The position numbers were made by a program, and so were the translations under genes. The notes beneath the pieces are model-generated. The model searched no databases and was not told where the DNA came from. It worked only from the letters and a program-made list of their open reading frames with translations. Positions 17,449 to 26,968 of a stretch of DNA of 64,000 bases are shown here, piece by piece (the stretch's first letter is position 1; each line of letters begins with the position of its first letter). The stretch comes from Nocardiopsis listeri NBRC 13360 (GTDB lineage Bacteria; Actinomycetota; Actinomycetes; Streptosporangiales; Streptosporangiaceae), in the NCBI RefSeq assembly GCF_001570765.1, contig NZ_BCSH01000020.1, positions 1 through 64,000 of the forward strand, read 5' to 3'.

Positions 17449-17616
17449 ATGGGACGACTCATCCTCCAGATCGCCGCGGGTGTGGTGGTGGTGATCGGAG
17501 TTTTCTGGATCCTGTCGGTACTGGTGGGACTACTGGTGTGGTTGTTGATGATCGCGCTGGTCATCGGTGTGGTCTTCCTGGGCATCAAGATGCTCCAGAC
17601 CGATTCCCGTCGCTGA
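17449..17616 (+). CDS. small membrane protein (55 aa)
   Basis: This 55-residue protein has one long or two short hydrophobic helices (about residues 5-48) and a short basic tail ending TDSRR. A TATTCT hexamer ends 7 nt before the ATG, so the message is probably leaderless. It sits between the NlpC/P60 gene and the glycosyltransferase. The function is unknown. Confidence 0.65.
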   Translation: MGRLILQIAAGVVVVIGVFWILSVLVGLLVWLLMIALVIGVVFLGIKMLQTDSRR

Positions 17617-17725
17617 GCCCGTCCGTGCGCCCCTCTCCCGGGCGGCGGAGGAAACGGCGAGAAACCGACACAGCGGGCGAGCGTGACGCTCACACTCGGT
17701 GAGGAATCATCGCTATAGTGACTCT

Positions 17726-19453
17726 GTGTCACTGAATAAGCACGTAGGGTCTCATGTCGACGGGGTGTCGCACCGCGGCCGGGTGGAACGTGTCAGAGCC
17801 CGGGTCTTCCGCAACGACTGGAACGCGCTGACACCCCCCACCACAGGCCGCTGGACACCGGAACTCACGGTGAGCGTGGTCATCCCCGCCCGCGGTGGCC
17901 AGGACCGACTCGACCTCGCCCTGGCCTCCCTGTCCGTTCAGACCTACCCCGACCACCTCCTGGACGTCGTGGTCGTGGACGACCACTCCTCACCACCCCT
18001 GCGCCTGCCCGAACACCGTCCCCGCCGCTGCCGGATCGTGCCCGCCCCCGACCACGGCTGGGGCGCCGGATACGCCCGCGCCTACGGGGCCCACGCCAGC
18101 ACCGGCGACATCCTCGTGTGGATGGACGCCGACATGGTCGCCACCCGCGACTTCGTCGAGGCGCAGGCCCGCTGGCTGCACGCCCACGCCGAGTGCGTCA
18201 CCCTGGGCCGAGTCCGCTTCAGCGACACCGAACCCGACAGCGTCGGATCCCTCCTGGACGCCCTGCGTTCGGGTGGGCCGGAGCGGATCTTGACCGACGA
18301 CCGACGCCACGCGTGGGTCGAGCGACTCCTGGACCACAGCGACCGGCTGCGCGATGCCGACCACCTCGGCTTCCACGCCCACATCGGTGCCGCGGCCGCT
18401 CTGCGACGCAGTCTCTACGAGGCCGCCGGTGGTGTGGACCCCGACCTCGACCTGGGCCAGGACACCGAGTTCGGCTACCGCCTGTGGCAGGCGGGCGCGG
18501 TCATGGTGCCCGAACCCGCCGCCACCGCCTGGCACGTGGGCCCGGCCGTCACCGCCCGCACCCGCCTGCCCTCCGAGCGCTTCCGCACCGAGGTCCTGGC
18601 CGAGCTCATGCCGCACCCGCACGCCTACCGCGAGCGGGTGCCCGTAGAACGGCGCCGTATCCCGCTGGTGCACGCCGTGGTCGATGTCTCCGGTGCCTCC
18701 TACGACCTGGTTCGAGGCTGCATCGACCGGTTGCTGGGTGGCACAGAGGCCGACCTGGTGGTCACCCTGGTCGCCGACTGGGCGGGAGTGCGTGAGCCGA
18801 CCCTCGAACACCAGGGTCTGGACCTGCGCCTGATCCAGGCCAACTACCTGCGCGAACCCCGTATCACCTTCGCCTCGGTGGCCCCGCGCACCGGCTTCCC
18901 CTCCCCGTTCCTGCTCCAGCTGCCGGTGGCCTGGGGGTTGGGCGAGCTGACCCTGTCACGGTTGCTGGCCGGCGCCGAACGTTCCCGGTCCGGTCTCATC
19001 GAGCTCTTCCAGGCCTCCTCGCCCACACGGGACGCGGGGGTGCGGTTGTGGCGCACCCGTGCCCTGGCCCGGGCCATGCGGGTGCGGCGAGAGGACGAGG
19101 AACTGACCGACGTGGTCGCCCAACTGCACGGGCGCTACCGCATCCACGGCGGCGAGGGCACCCTGACCGATCTGACCCTGCACCGTTCGGTGCCGCCGAT
19201 GCCCGTGCCGGCGTCCGAGGTCCGATACGAGGAGGACCCGGGTGTCGCGGGCGGCCCGGAGGAGGAACAGGTCGGGGACGGGGCGGCCGAGGACCGTCAC
19301 CCGCGGGGGAGGTCCCCGCACGGCACGGTGCGGCCGCGCGGCCTGGGCCGAAGGATCCGGGCGCTGTGGCATCGGGCCTGCCGTGCCTGTGGTCGGGATA
19401 TGCCCGAGGACGAGGAGTCCGCCGACCCGGGAGGTCCGCCCACGGCCGGGTAG
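17726..19453 (+). CDS. family 2 glycosyltransferase
   Basis: This 575-residue protein has a GT-A nucleotide-sugar binding fold at about 40-290: VSVVIPARG, VVVDDHSSPP, a DXD-like WMDADMV and LGQDTEFGYRLWQAGA near the acceptor site. The second half is an uncharacterised domain, and the C-terminus is charged and low-complexity. There are no membrane segments. The GTG at 17726 lies 6 nt after a TATAGT hexamer, again suggesting a leaderless start. A role in cell-surface polysaccharide or glycoconjugate assembly is likely; the donor and acceptor are unknown. Confidence 0.85.
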   Translation: MSLNKHVGSHVDGVSHRGRVERVRARVFRNDWNALTPPTTGRWTPELTVSVVIPARGGQDRLDLALASLSVQTYPDHLLDVVVVDDHSSPPLRLPEHRPRRCRIVPAPDHGWGAGYARAYGAHASTGDILVWMDADMVATRDFVEAQARWLHAHAECVTLGRVRFSDTEPDSVGSLLDALRSGGPERILTDDRRHAWVERLLDHSDRLRDADHLGFHAHIGAAAALRRSLYEAAGGVDPDLDLGQDTEFGYRLWQAGAVMVPEPAATAWHVGPAVTARTRLPSERFRTEVLAELMPHPHAYRERVPVERRRIPLVHAVVDVSGASYDLVRGCIDRLLGGTEADLVVTLVADWAGVREPTLEHQGLDLRLIQANYLREPRITFASVAPRTGFPSPFLLQLPVAWGLGELTLSRLLAGAERSRSGLIELFQASSPTRDAGVRLWRTRALARAMRVRREDEELTDVVAQLHGRYRIHGGEGTLTDLTLHRSVPPMPVPASEVRYEEDPGVAGGPEEEQVGDGAAEDRHPRGRSPHGTVRPRGLGRRIRALWHRACRACGRDMPEDEESADPGGPPTAG

Positions 19454-19571
19454 ATGGGGGAAGACACCCACCCGAACGGGGACGGACTCCTTCGTATACC
19501 GTCACTTCGCGCCATCTGTGACTCTGCGCAATGCGGTCTGCGCACAAGGTATCGGATCACGAACGTGAAAG

Positions 19572-19597
19572 GGGCGCGCCACCGTGGTGACGCGCCC
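19572..19597. terminator. hairpin between convergent genes
   Basis: GGGCGCG at 19572-19578 pairs with CGCGCCC at 19591-19597, with an inner CACC/GGTG stem. It lies between the glycosyltransferase and pstS, which converge. Confidence 0.55.
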
Positions 19598-19651
19598 GCG
19601 ATTCCCATACCTATCGAAGGTCCCCGCAGGTGGCGGACGGGTGCCCCGAGA

Positions 19652-20803
19652 TCAGGAGTTGATCGCCTCGATCGAGGCCAGCAGGCTCTCCCGCAGGTTG
19701 TCGTTGACCGGCGTGGAGTCGGTCTCGGCGGAGGCCGCCTCCTGACCCTCGGGGCTGACCACGTAGTTCAGAAACGCCTTGACCCGCTCGGCCGCACCCT
19801 CGTCCGGGTAGTCCAGGCAGGCGGTCTCATAGCTGACCAGGACCAGCGGGTAGCTCCCCGGCTCGGTGGTGCCGTAGTCCAGGTCCAACGCCAGGTCGTA
19901 CTCGCTGGTGTTCTCCTCGCGGCGAGGGGAGTCGGCCACGACCTGGGCGGCCGCGTCGGGAGTGATCTCCACGAACTCGTCGCCCACACCGATGTTCGCG
20001 GCGGACAGGCCGTGCAGGTGCGACATCTCCACGTACCCGATGGCGCCCTCGGCACGCGAGACGGTGTCGGCGATACCGCTGTTGCCCTGCGCGGACTCGC
20101 GTGGGGCCAGCGGCCACTGGCCACCGGGCTCGTGCGGCCAGGAGTCGGGAGCGGCCTCGGACAGATACTCGGTGAAGTTCTCCGTGGTGCCGGAGTCGTC
20201 GGCCCGGCTCACCTGGGTGATGGCCAGGTCGGGCAGGTCCGCGTCCGGGTTGTCCTCGGCGATCTCCGGGTCGTTCCAGTGCGTGATGTCCTGGTTGAAG
20301 ATCTTCGCCAGGACGTCCGGGCTCAGATTGAGCGAATCCATGCCCTCGACGTTGAACACCACCGCGATGGCCACCACGTAGGCGGGCAGGTTGATGGTGT
20401 CGGAGTCACCGCAACGCGCCAGGGCATCGGTGTTCTCGTCGGGGTCCATGGCCGCGTCCGTGCCGGCGAAGTCCACCGCGCCATCGATGAACTGGTTGCG
20501 CCCACCACCCGAACCGATCGAGTCGTAGTAGATGCGCGCGTCCTCGCAGGCCGACTGGAAACCCGCGATCCAGGTGGTCATCGCGTTCTCCTGGGCACTG
20601 GAACCGGCGCCGTTCAGGCTGCCGGAGAAGCACTCCAGGTCGTCGGGGACCGCCGGCCCCGCACCCTCGACGGCGTTGTCGCCGCCGCAGGCGGTGGTCG
20701 CCAGCATCAACCCGGCCAGTACGGCCGAGGCGGCGCCCCGGTAGACGTTGGCCCGGCGTCCGGGACGGTCCTGGGCGCGGGTGCGCTTGTTGGGCGGGAG
20801 CAC
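19652..20803 (-). CDS. pstS: phosphate ABC transporter substrate-binding lipoprotein
   Basis: This 383-residue periplasmic-type phosphate binder is anchored as a lipoprotein, with a basic N-terminus, a hydrophobic stretch and lipobox LATTAC near residue 35. NGAGSSAQ and the DSIGSGGGRNQF and DFAGTDAAM segments are phosphate-binding loops of PstS. The GTG at 20803, 11 nt after AGGGG, is my choice; a longer frame exists but adds no homology. No pstCAB genes lie next to it. The upstream PHO box points to PhoP activation in low phosphate. Confidence 0.87.
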   Translation of the reverse strand: MLPPNKRTRAQDRPGRRANVYRGAASAVLAGLMLATTACGGDNAVEGAGPAVPDDLECFSGSLNGAGSSAQENAMTTWIAGFQSACEDARIYYDSIGSGGGRNQFIDGAVDFAGTDAAMDPDENTDALARCGDSDTINLPAYVVAIAVVFNVEGMDSLNLSPDVLAKIFNQDITHWNDPEIAEDNPDADLPDLAITQVSRADDSGTTENFTEYLSEAAPDSWPHEPGGQWPLAPRESAQGNSGIADTVSRAEGAIGYVEMSHLHGLSAANIGVGDEFVEITPDAAAQVVADSPRREENTSEYDLALDLDYGTTEPGSYPLVLVSYETACLDYPDEGAAERVKAFLNYVVSPEGQEAASAETDSTPVNDNLRESLLASIEAINS

Positions 20804-20979
20804 GCTGCTTCTATCCCCTTCGTCGGTGGCGGTGGTCCTCGTCGTCTTCACCGTCGGCCGCCGATATCCGGCGCGTTGTCGCTGGTAATGGAACACCGCC
20901 GATGAATTCAACCATGATCGGACCGCCTTCCCCAACGCGGGTGTGTGTGGAACCGGACGTATCCGTGGCGACCCGGGAG

Positions 20980-21025
20980 ACTATAGGTGTACAAGAGGTG
21001 AACTAGGGGTTTTCGACCGGTGAAA
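20980..21025 (-). promoter_or_regulatory. PHO box and -10 of pstS
   Basis: Read on the minus strand, four consecutive 11-nt units (21025 to 20982) start TTTCACC, GAAAACC, GTTCACC and GTACACC. This matches the direct-repeat layout of actinomycete PhoP boxes. A TATAGT -10 lies at 20985-20980, so the repeats cover the -35 region, as expected for activation. Confidence 0.65.
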
Positions 21026-21122
21026 GGTAGCGGGAGGTGCTCGGGAAGCGGGTTCCGTCCGGGCCCGTCACCAGGGCCGGAACCGTGTGCATGACACGCC
21101 GACGACCGGGGCACGGAATCGG

Positions 21123-23501
21123 ATGATGAGCGCTGACAGAACGTCCCACGGCACACCCGCGTCCACCTACCGTCTGCAGTTGGGCCCCGATCTGACCCTG
21201 GACGAGGCCATCGGATCGCTCGACCACCTGCACCGGATGGGAGTGGACGCCGTCTACCTCTCACCCCTGCTGGCCGCCACCCCCGGATCCGACCACGGGT
21301 ACGACGTGGTCGACCCCACACGGGTCTCCGAGGCCCTGGGCGGATCGGCCGCGCTGGAGGCGTTCGCCGAGAGGGCCCACGCCCTGGGGCTGACGGTGGT
21401 CGTCGACATCGTCCCCAACCACATGTCGGTCGCCCGACCCGACGCGAACCCGTGGTGGTGGGACGTGCTCGCCAACGGGCGCGATTCCGTCTACGCCCGA
21501 TGCTTCGACATCGACTTCGACTCCGGTCCCGTCCTGATCCCGGTCCTGGGCGACGACGGTGACGACGGACGCGCCGCCCTGGGCGAACTCACCATCGCCG
21601 ACGGCCACCTGGTCTACTTCGACAAACGCTTCCCCCTGGCCGAAGGCACCCACACCCATGGCGATGACGTGGCCGACGTCCACCTGCGCCAGCACTACCG
21701 GCTGGTGTCCTGGCGGCGCGGCGACGGCGAACTCAACTACCGGCGCTTCTTCGACGTCGACCACCTCGCCGCGGTGCGGGTGGAGGACCCCGGGGTCTTC
21801 GACGCCACCCACGCCGAGATCCTGCGCTGGGGCCGCGAAGGCCTGGTCGACGGACTGCGCGTGGACCACGTCGACGGGCTCAGCGACCCCGGCGGATACC
21901 TGCGCCGCCTGGCCGAACACTTCGACGGCTGGATCGTGGTGGAGAAGATCCTTGCCCCGGGGGAGAGCCTCCCCGCTTCCTGGCCGGTCGCCGGAACCAC
22001 CGGCTACGACGCCCTGCGCCAGGTGTGCGGGGCGTTCGTCGACCCCGGAGCCGAACCGATCCTGACCACCTTGGCGCGCGACCACGGGGTGGCCACCGAC
22101 GTCGCCGAGATCGACATCCGGGCCCGGGGCCACGCGGCCGGAGAACTCCTGCACACCGAGGTGCGCCGCATCGCCGCCCTGGTCCCTCCGGAAGGCACCG
22201 ACCCCCGCCGAGCGGAGGAGGCGGTGGCCGAACTCCTGGTCTCCTTCGACGTCTACCGCTCCTACCTGCCCGAAGGCGAGGACGACTGGGCGCGCGCCGT
22301 ACGCGCCGCCGCCGACCGCCGCCCCGACCTGCAACCGGTTCTGAAGGGCATCGACCGCACCGTGCGCTCCGATCCCCATGGTGAGCTCGCCCGCCGCGTC
22401 CAACAGACCAGCGGCATGGTCGTGGCCATGGGAACCGAGAACACCGCCTTCTACCGAGGCACCCGGTTCGTGGCCCTCAACGAGGTCGGCGGCGACCCGG
22501 CCGCCTTCGGGACGAGCGTGGCCGACCTGCACACCGAGCAACTGCGCCGAGAGGCCACCGAACCGCACACCATGACCACCCTGTCCACCCACGACACCAA
22601 ACGTTCCGAGGACGTGCGCGCCCGCCTGGCCGTGCTCTCGGAGATCCCCGGCGACTTCGCCGACGCCCTGCGGCGGTGGAGTCCGCGCGCGCCCCTGCCC
22701 GAACCCGCCCTGGACCTGCTGGGCTGGCAGACCCTCCTCGGCGCCTGGCCCATCGACGACGAGCGACTGACCGCCTACCTGCTCAAGGCCGCCCGCGAGG
22801 CGCGCCTGGGCACCTCCTGGACCGACCAGGACCCCGAGTTCGAGGACCGGATCCGTTCCTGGCCCGACCGGCTGCGCGCCGACACCGATCTGTACGCCGA
22901 GGTGCGGGCGTTCGCCGAGTCCATCACGGCGCCGGGATGGAGCAACTCCCTGGGTCAAAAGGCCGTCCAACTGCTCGGTCCCGGCGTGCCCGACGTCTAC
23001 CAGGGCACCGAACTGTGGGACCTGTCCCTGGTCGATCCCGACAACCGGCGCCCGGTCGACCACGAGGCGCGCGCCGAACCACTGGCCCGGATCGAGGCGG
23101 GGTGGCGTCCGCGCGTGGACGCCGACGGCGCGGCCAAACTCCACTTGGTCCGCACCTGTCTGAGGGCCCGCCGTGACCTGCGACCCACCGGCTACCTGCC
23201 GTTGAGCGCGGAGGGGCCGGCCGCCGACCACGCGTTGGCCTTCGCCCGCACCACCCGCGGCTCCCGCGGCCCGGCGCTGGCGGTGGTCGCCACCCGCCTG
23301 CCGCTGACCCTGGCCGACGCCGGTGGTTGGGCCGACACCGTGCTGCCCTTGCCCTCGGGGCCGGGGGACTGGGTCGACCTGCTGACCGGCCGCCCCATCG
23401 TGCCCGACCGCGTGGACGGCCTCACCACCGCCCACCTCGCCGAGGTCCTGGACCGATACCCGGTCGCGGTGCTGGCCAGAGGTCGAACGCCGGTAGGCTG
23501 A
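21123..23501 (+). CDS. treY: malto-oligosyltrehalose synthase
   Basis: This 792-residue GH13 enzyme isomerises the reducing-end alpha-1,4 bond of maltodextrins to alpha,alpha-1,1, the first step of the TreY/TreZ trehalose route. PASTYRLQLGPDLTLDEA at the start, VVDIVPNHMSV, GLRVDHVDGLSDPGGYL (nucleophile Asp) and STHDTKRSEDVRARL are diagnostic. Two adjacent ATG codons (21123 and 21126) begin the conserved part; the ribosome site is weak. The partner treZ lies 1.7 kb downstream on the same strand. No treX is present in the window. Confidence 0.93.
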   Translation: MMSADRTSHGTPASTYRLQLGPDLTLDEAIGSLDHLHRMGVDAVYLSPLLAATPGSDHGYDVVDPTRVSEALGGSAALEAFAERAHALGLTVVVDIVPNHMSVARPDANPWWWDVLANGRDSVYARCFDIDFDSGPVLIPVLGDDGDDGRAALGELTIADGHLVYFDKRFPLAEGTHTHGDDVADVHLRQHYRLVSWRRGDGELNYRRFFDVDHLAAVRVEDPGVFDATHAEILRWGREGLVDGLRVDHVDGLSDPGGYLRRLAEHFDGWIVVEKILAPGESLPASWPVAGTTGYDALRQVCGAFVDPGAEPILTTLARDHGVATDVAEIDIRARGHAAGELLHTEVRRIAALVPPEGTDPRRAEEAVAELLVSFDVYRSYLPEGEDDWARAVRAAADRRPDLQPVLKGIDRTVRSDPHGELARRVQQTSGMVVAMGTENTAFYRGTRFVALNEVGGDPAAFGTSVADLHTEQLRREATEPHTMTTLSTHDTKRSEDVRARLAVLSEIPGDFADALRRWSPRAPLPEPALDLLGWQTLLGAWPIDDERLTAYLLKAAREARLGTSWTDQDPEFEDRIRSWPDRLRADTDLYAEVRAFAESITAPGWSNSLGQKAVQLLGPGVPDVYQGTELWDLSLVDPDNRRPVDHEARAEPLARIEAGWRPRVDADGAAKLHLVRTCLRARRDLRPTGYLPLSAEGPAADHALAFARTTRGSRGPALAVVATRLPLTLADAGGWADTVLPLPSGPGDWVDLLTGRPIVPDRVDGLTTAHLAEVLDRYPVAVLARGRTPVG

Positions 23502-23509
23502 CCGCGATC

Positions 23510-24388
23510 ATGACGAACACTCGAACCGGTCCCCGTCTGCGCATGCCACGGCGCGTGGTGGACGCCCTGGCCTGCCCCGTCTGCGGGCAGGTCCTCGCCC
23601 AGGACCCTCGCGGGCTCACCTGCCCCACGCGGCACGGCTTCAACGTCGCCCGCGAGGGTTACGCCGGGCTGCTCACCGGCGCCACCCCGCCCGGAACGGG
23701 GGACGGCAAGGAGATGGTCGCCGACCGGCTGCGCTTCCAGGCGGCCGGACACTACGACCCCATCGGGCGGGCCCTGGCCGAGGCCGTGGCGGGCGTCGGC
23801 GTGGACCCGCTGATCGTGGACGTGGGCGGTGGCACCGGCCACTACCTCGCCCAGGTCCTGGAGGCCCTGCCCACGGCGGTGGGGCTGACCACCGACGTGT
23901 CCAAGTTCGCCGCCCGCAAGGCCGCCAAGGCGCACCCCCGCGCCGGGGCGGTCACCGCCGACTCCTGGCGCGTCCTGCCCCTGGCCGACGGGAGCACCGA
24001 CGTCCTGCTGAACGTGTTCGCCCCCCGCAACGCCGCCGAATTCCACCGTGTCCTGGCGCCCACCGGGACGCTGCTGGTGGTCACCCCCGAACCCGACCAC
24101 CTGGTCGAACTGCGTTCGGACCTAGGGCTGTTGGAGGTGGATCCCCGCAAGGACGAACGCCTGGCCCAGAGCCTGCACACCCACTTTACGCCGGTCCAGG
24201 CGCGACCGGTCCGTTTCGAGATGGACCTTCCGCACCCGGACGTGCTCACCGTCGTGGGAATGGGCCCCAGCGCCCGCCACGTCACCCCCGAGGAGCTGGC
24301 CGAACGCGTGGCCGCCCTGCCCGACCCGGTGCGCGTCACCGCCTCCGTCCGCATGGGCACCTACCGACCTCTGTCCCAGAGCGCCTGA
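23510..24388 (+). CDS. RlmA-like 23S rRNA (guanine-N1) methyltransferase
   Basis: This 292-residue protein has an N-terminal zinc ribbon (CPVCGQ then TCPTRHGF) followed by a SAM-binding fold with IVDVGGGTGHY and a VFAPRNAAEFHRVL segment, the layout of RlmA(I)/RlmA(II, TlrB). These enzymes methylate G745 or G748 in helix 35 of 23S rRNA and can affect macrolide binding. It starts 8 nt after treY; a TAGGCT hexamer 10 nt upstream may give it its own promoter. The choice between housekeeping and resistance roles is open. Confidence 0.82.
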   Translation: MTNTRTGPRLRMPRRVVDALACPVCGQVLAQDPRGLTCPTRHGFNVAREGYAGLLTGATPPGTGDGKEMVADRLRFQAAGHYDPIGRALAEAVAGVGVDPLIVDVGGGTGHYLAQVLEALPTAVGLTTDVSKFAARKAAKAHPRAGAVTADSWRVLPLADGSTDVLLNVFAPRNAAEFHRVLAPTGTLLVVTPEPDHLVELRSDLGLLEVDPRKDERLAQSLHTHFTPVQARPVRFEMDLPHPDVLTVVGMGPSARHVTPEELAERVAALPDPVRVTASVRMGTYRPLSQSA

Positions 24389-24398
24389 GTCGGACCGG

Positions 24399-24980
24399 TC
24401 AGATGAGCCCGCCCAAGGGCAGACCCGCTCGCCTGCCCTCGGCGTAGGACAGCGCGTCCTCCAGTTCGGCCACGGCCAACCGCATCCGCTCCACCACCGC
24501 CGGGTCGTCGTACTCGCCTCGTTCGTCCACGCGCGACCCGGCCCGGGAGACGACCACGCAGTCGACCAACACCGCGCCCAACAGGGTCAACGTCGGCATC
24601 AACGGCGCGTGGGCCCGCATACCGCCGGCCTGACCGGGGGAGGCGCTCACCAACAGGGTCGGCTTGCCCACCAGCCCACCCGAGCCCACCAACCAGTCGA
24701 TGGCGTTCTTGGTCACCCCGGCGGGGCCGTGTGCGTACTCGGGCGTGGCGATCACCAGACCCTGGGCACGCGCGGCCAGGTCCCGCAACTCGCGCACCGA
24801 ATCCGGCCAGGAACCCTCGTCGTTCTCGACGTCGGGATTGAACAACGGCAGCCGACCGGCCAGATCCTCGCCGACCACGGTGACGGCCGTACCCACCCGT
24901 GGCACCAGTCTCAACAGGGCCGCGTTGAGCGAACCCCGCCGAAGGCTCCCGCAGATCCCCAACACCAGACGTTCGTCCAT
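24399..24980 (-). CDS. NADPH-dependent FMN reductase
   Basis: This 193-residue flavodoxin-like reductase has the GICGSLRRGSLN FMN-phosphate loop and the ATPEYAHGPAGVTKNAIDWLVG segment that defines the NADPH-dependent FMN reductase/azoreductase family. The ATG at 24980 is preferred; a GTG two codons upstream (24986) is possible. It is convergent with the rRNA methyltransferase gene and lies between treY and treZ on the opposite strand. The likely role is quinone or flavin reduction. Confidence 0.87.
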   Translation of the reverse strand: MDERLVLGICGSLRRGSLNAALLRLVPRVGTAVTVVGEDLAGRLPLFNPDVENDEGSWPDSVRELRDLAARAQGLVIATPEYAHGPAGVTKNAIDWLVGSGGLVGKPTLLVSASPGQAGGMRAHAPLMPTLTLLGAVLVDCVVVSRAGSRVDERGEYDDPAVVERMRLAVAELEDALSYAEGRRAGLPLGGLI

Positions 24981-25182
24981 CGTCACACCGTCTCACGTGG
25001 CCCCGGTACGGGCATCCCAGTTTCCGGGAACCGGTCCCTGCCAGAATCGGGCCCGTCCTCACCCCCGAAGGAGGAACCGCTGCGCTCCACCGGATTCCGC
25101 TCGGACTCACGCACCGAACCGTCCGATGAGGGCGTCGCGTGGGGCGGTTCGACGCTCATCGTCCCTGGGTAGGTCACCCTGC

Positions 25183-26955
25183 GTGAACGAACCGAACCAC
25201 CCCGCCACCCCCGGACGCGGCGTCCACGGAGACTTCTCGGTCTGGGCCCCCGAAGCCCACCGGGTGCGCGTGCGCGTCGACGGCATCGACCACCCCATGG
25301 ACCGCGACGACCACGGATGGTGGCACGCCGTGGTCGCCGGGGCCGGTTCCGGCTCCGACTACGCCTACCTGCTGGACGAGGACGAACGGGCCCTGCCGGA
25401 CCCGCGCTCGCTGTGGCAACCCGAGGGCGTCCACGCCCCCAGTCGGGTCTACGACCACGATGCCCATGTCTGGACCGACGAAGCCTGGACCGGTCGCCCC
25501 CTCGCCGGGGCCGTGATCTACGAACTCCACGTGGGCACCTTCACCCCTGACGGCACTCTCACCAGTGCCGTCGACCGCCTCGACCACCTGGTGGAGCTCG
25601 GTGTCACCCACGTCGAACTCATGCCGCTCAACGCCTTCGACGGCACCCACGGCTGGGGCTACGACGGGGTTCTGTGGTCCGCGGTCCACCAGCCCTACGG
25701 TGGACCCGACGCCCTCAAGGGGTTCGTCGACGCCTGCCACCGGCGCGGCCTCGCCGTGCTGCTCGACGTGGTCTACAACCACCTGGGCCCCTCCGGCGCC
25801 TACCTGCCGCGCTTCGGCCCCTACTTCCTCGGCGAGAACGCCTGGGGGCCCTCCCTCAACCTGGACGGCCCCCACTCCGACCCCGTCCGCGACCTGGTCG
25901 TCCAGGGCGCCCTGGACTGGCTGCGCCACTACCACCTGGACGGGCTGCGCCTGGACGCCGTGCACGCCATGCGTGACGACCGCGCCGTGCCGATCCTGGT
26001 CGAACTCTCCGACGCCGTCGACGCCCTGGCCGCCGGCCTGAGCCGCCCCTTGTCCCTGATCGCCGAGTCCGACCGCAACGACCCGCGCACCGTCCTGCCC
26101 CGCGAGGCCGGCGGCCTGGGCATGAGCGCCCAGTGGTCCGACGACCTGCACCACGCCCTGCACGTGGCGCTGACAGGAGAGACCCACGGTTACTACGCCG
26201 ACTTCGCCGGCCCCCGGGTCCTCGCCGACGTGCTGCGGCACGTGTTCCGGCACGACGGTGGTCCCTCTTCGTTCCGAGGACGAAGCCACGGCGCGCCGGT
26301 CGACACCCACCGCGTCCCGGGCAACCGGTTCCTGGGCTACCTGTCCACCCACGACCAGATCGGCAACCGCGCCCGTGGCGACCGCAAGGGCGAACACCTC
26401 TCCCCGGGCCTGCTGACCTGCGGCGCCGCGCTGGTGCTGTGCTCGCCCTACACACCGATGATCTTCATGGGCGAGGAATGGGGCGCCACCACCCCCTGGC
26501 CGTTCTTCGCCTCCTTCACCGACCCGGCCCTGATCGAGGGGGTACGAGCCGGGCGCCGCCGTGAGTTCGCCGCCTTGGGCTGGGCCGAGGAGGACATCCC
26601 CGACCCCATGGACCCGACCACCCGCGAGGGCGCCGTCCTGGACTGGTCCGAGCCCGAGCGCGAACCCGGGGCGTGGGTCCTGGAGACCTACCGGGCGCTC
26701 ATCGCCCTGCGCCGCGCCGCACCCGAACTGTGCGACCCGCGCCTGGACCGCTTCGAGGTCACCGCGAGCGAGGACGGTCGGGTGCTCGTCCTGCACCGTG
26801 GTCGCCTGCGGCTGGTGTGCAACCTGTCCGCCGACACAGCCGTGGTCGAGTTGGACGCCCCACCCGGGGCGCCGTTGCTGGCCACCGGAGACCCCCGGAT
26901 CGAGGGCACCCGCGTCGACGTGCCGGGGGAGACCTTCGCCGTCCTAGGAGTGTGA
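25183..26955 (+). CDS. treZ: malto-oligosyltrehalose trehalohydrolase
   Basis: This 590-residue GH13 enzyme releases trehalose from maltooligosyl-trehalose made by TreY. An N-terminal CBM48-like domain starts FSVWAPEAHRVRVRVDG. The barrel has ELHVGTFTPDGT, DVVYNHLGPSG, DGLRLDAVHAM (nucleophile Asp) and STHDQIGNRARGDR. The GTG at 25183 lies 7 nt after TAGGTC and no ribosome site is visible, so it may be leaderless. It is transcribed separately from treY because a flavin reductase gene on the other strand intervenes. Confidence 0.93.
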   Translation: MNEPNHPATPGRGVHGDFSVWAPEAHRVRVRVDGIDHPMDRDDHGWWHAVVAGAGSGSDYAYLLDEDERALPDPRSLWQPEGVHAPSRVYDHDAHVWTDEAWTGRPLAGAVIYELHVGTFTPDGTLTSAVDRLDHLVELGVTHVELMPLNAFDGTHGWGYDGVLWSAVHQPYGGPDALKGFVDACHRRGLAVLLDVVYNHLGPSGAYLPRFGPYFLGENAWGPSLNLDGPHSDPVRDLVVQGALDWLRHYHLDGLRLDAVHAMRDDRAVPILVELSDAVDALAAGLSRPLSLIAESDRNDPRTVLPREAGGLGMSAQWSDDLHHALHVALTGETHGYYADFAGPRVLADVLRHVFRHDGGPSSFRGRSHGAPVDTHRVPGNRFLGYLSTHDQIGNRARGDRKGEHLSPGLLTCGAALVLCSPYTPMIFMGEEWGATTPWPFFASFTDPALIEGVRAGRRREFAALGWAEEDIPDPMDPTTREGAVLDWSEPEREPGAWVLETYRALIALRRAAPELCDPRLDRFEVTASEDGRVLVLHRGRLRLVCNLSADTAVVELDAPPGAPLLATGDPRIEGTRVDVPGETFAVLGV

Positions 26956-26968
26956 TCCTTCCCCGGAC

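Noticed and set aside
20811-20915. A 34-codon minus-strand reading frame just upstream of pstS
   Set aside because: No ribosome site and a low-complexity C-terminus. It could be an upstream ORF but nothing supports it.
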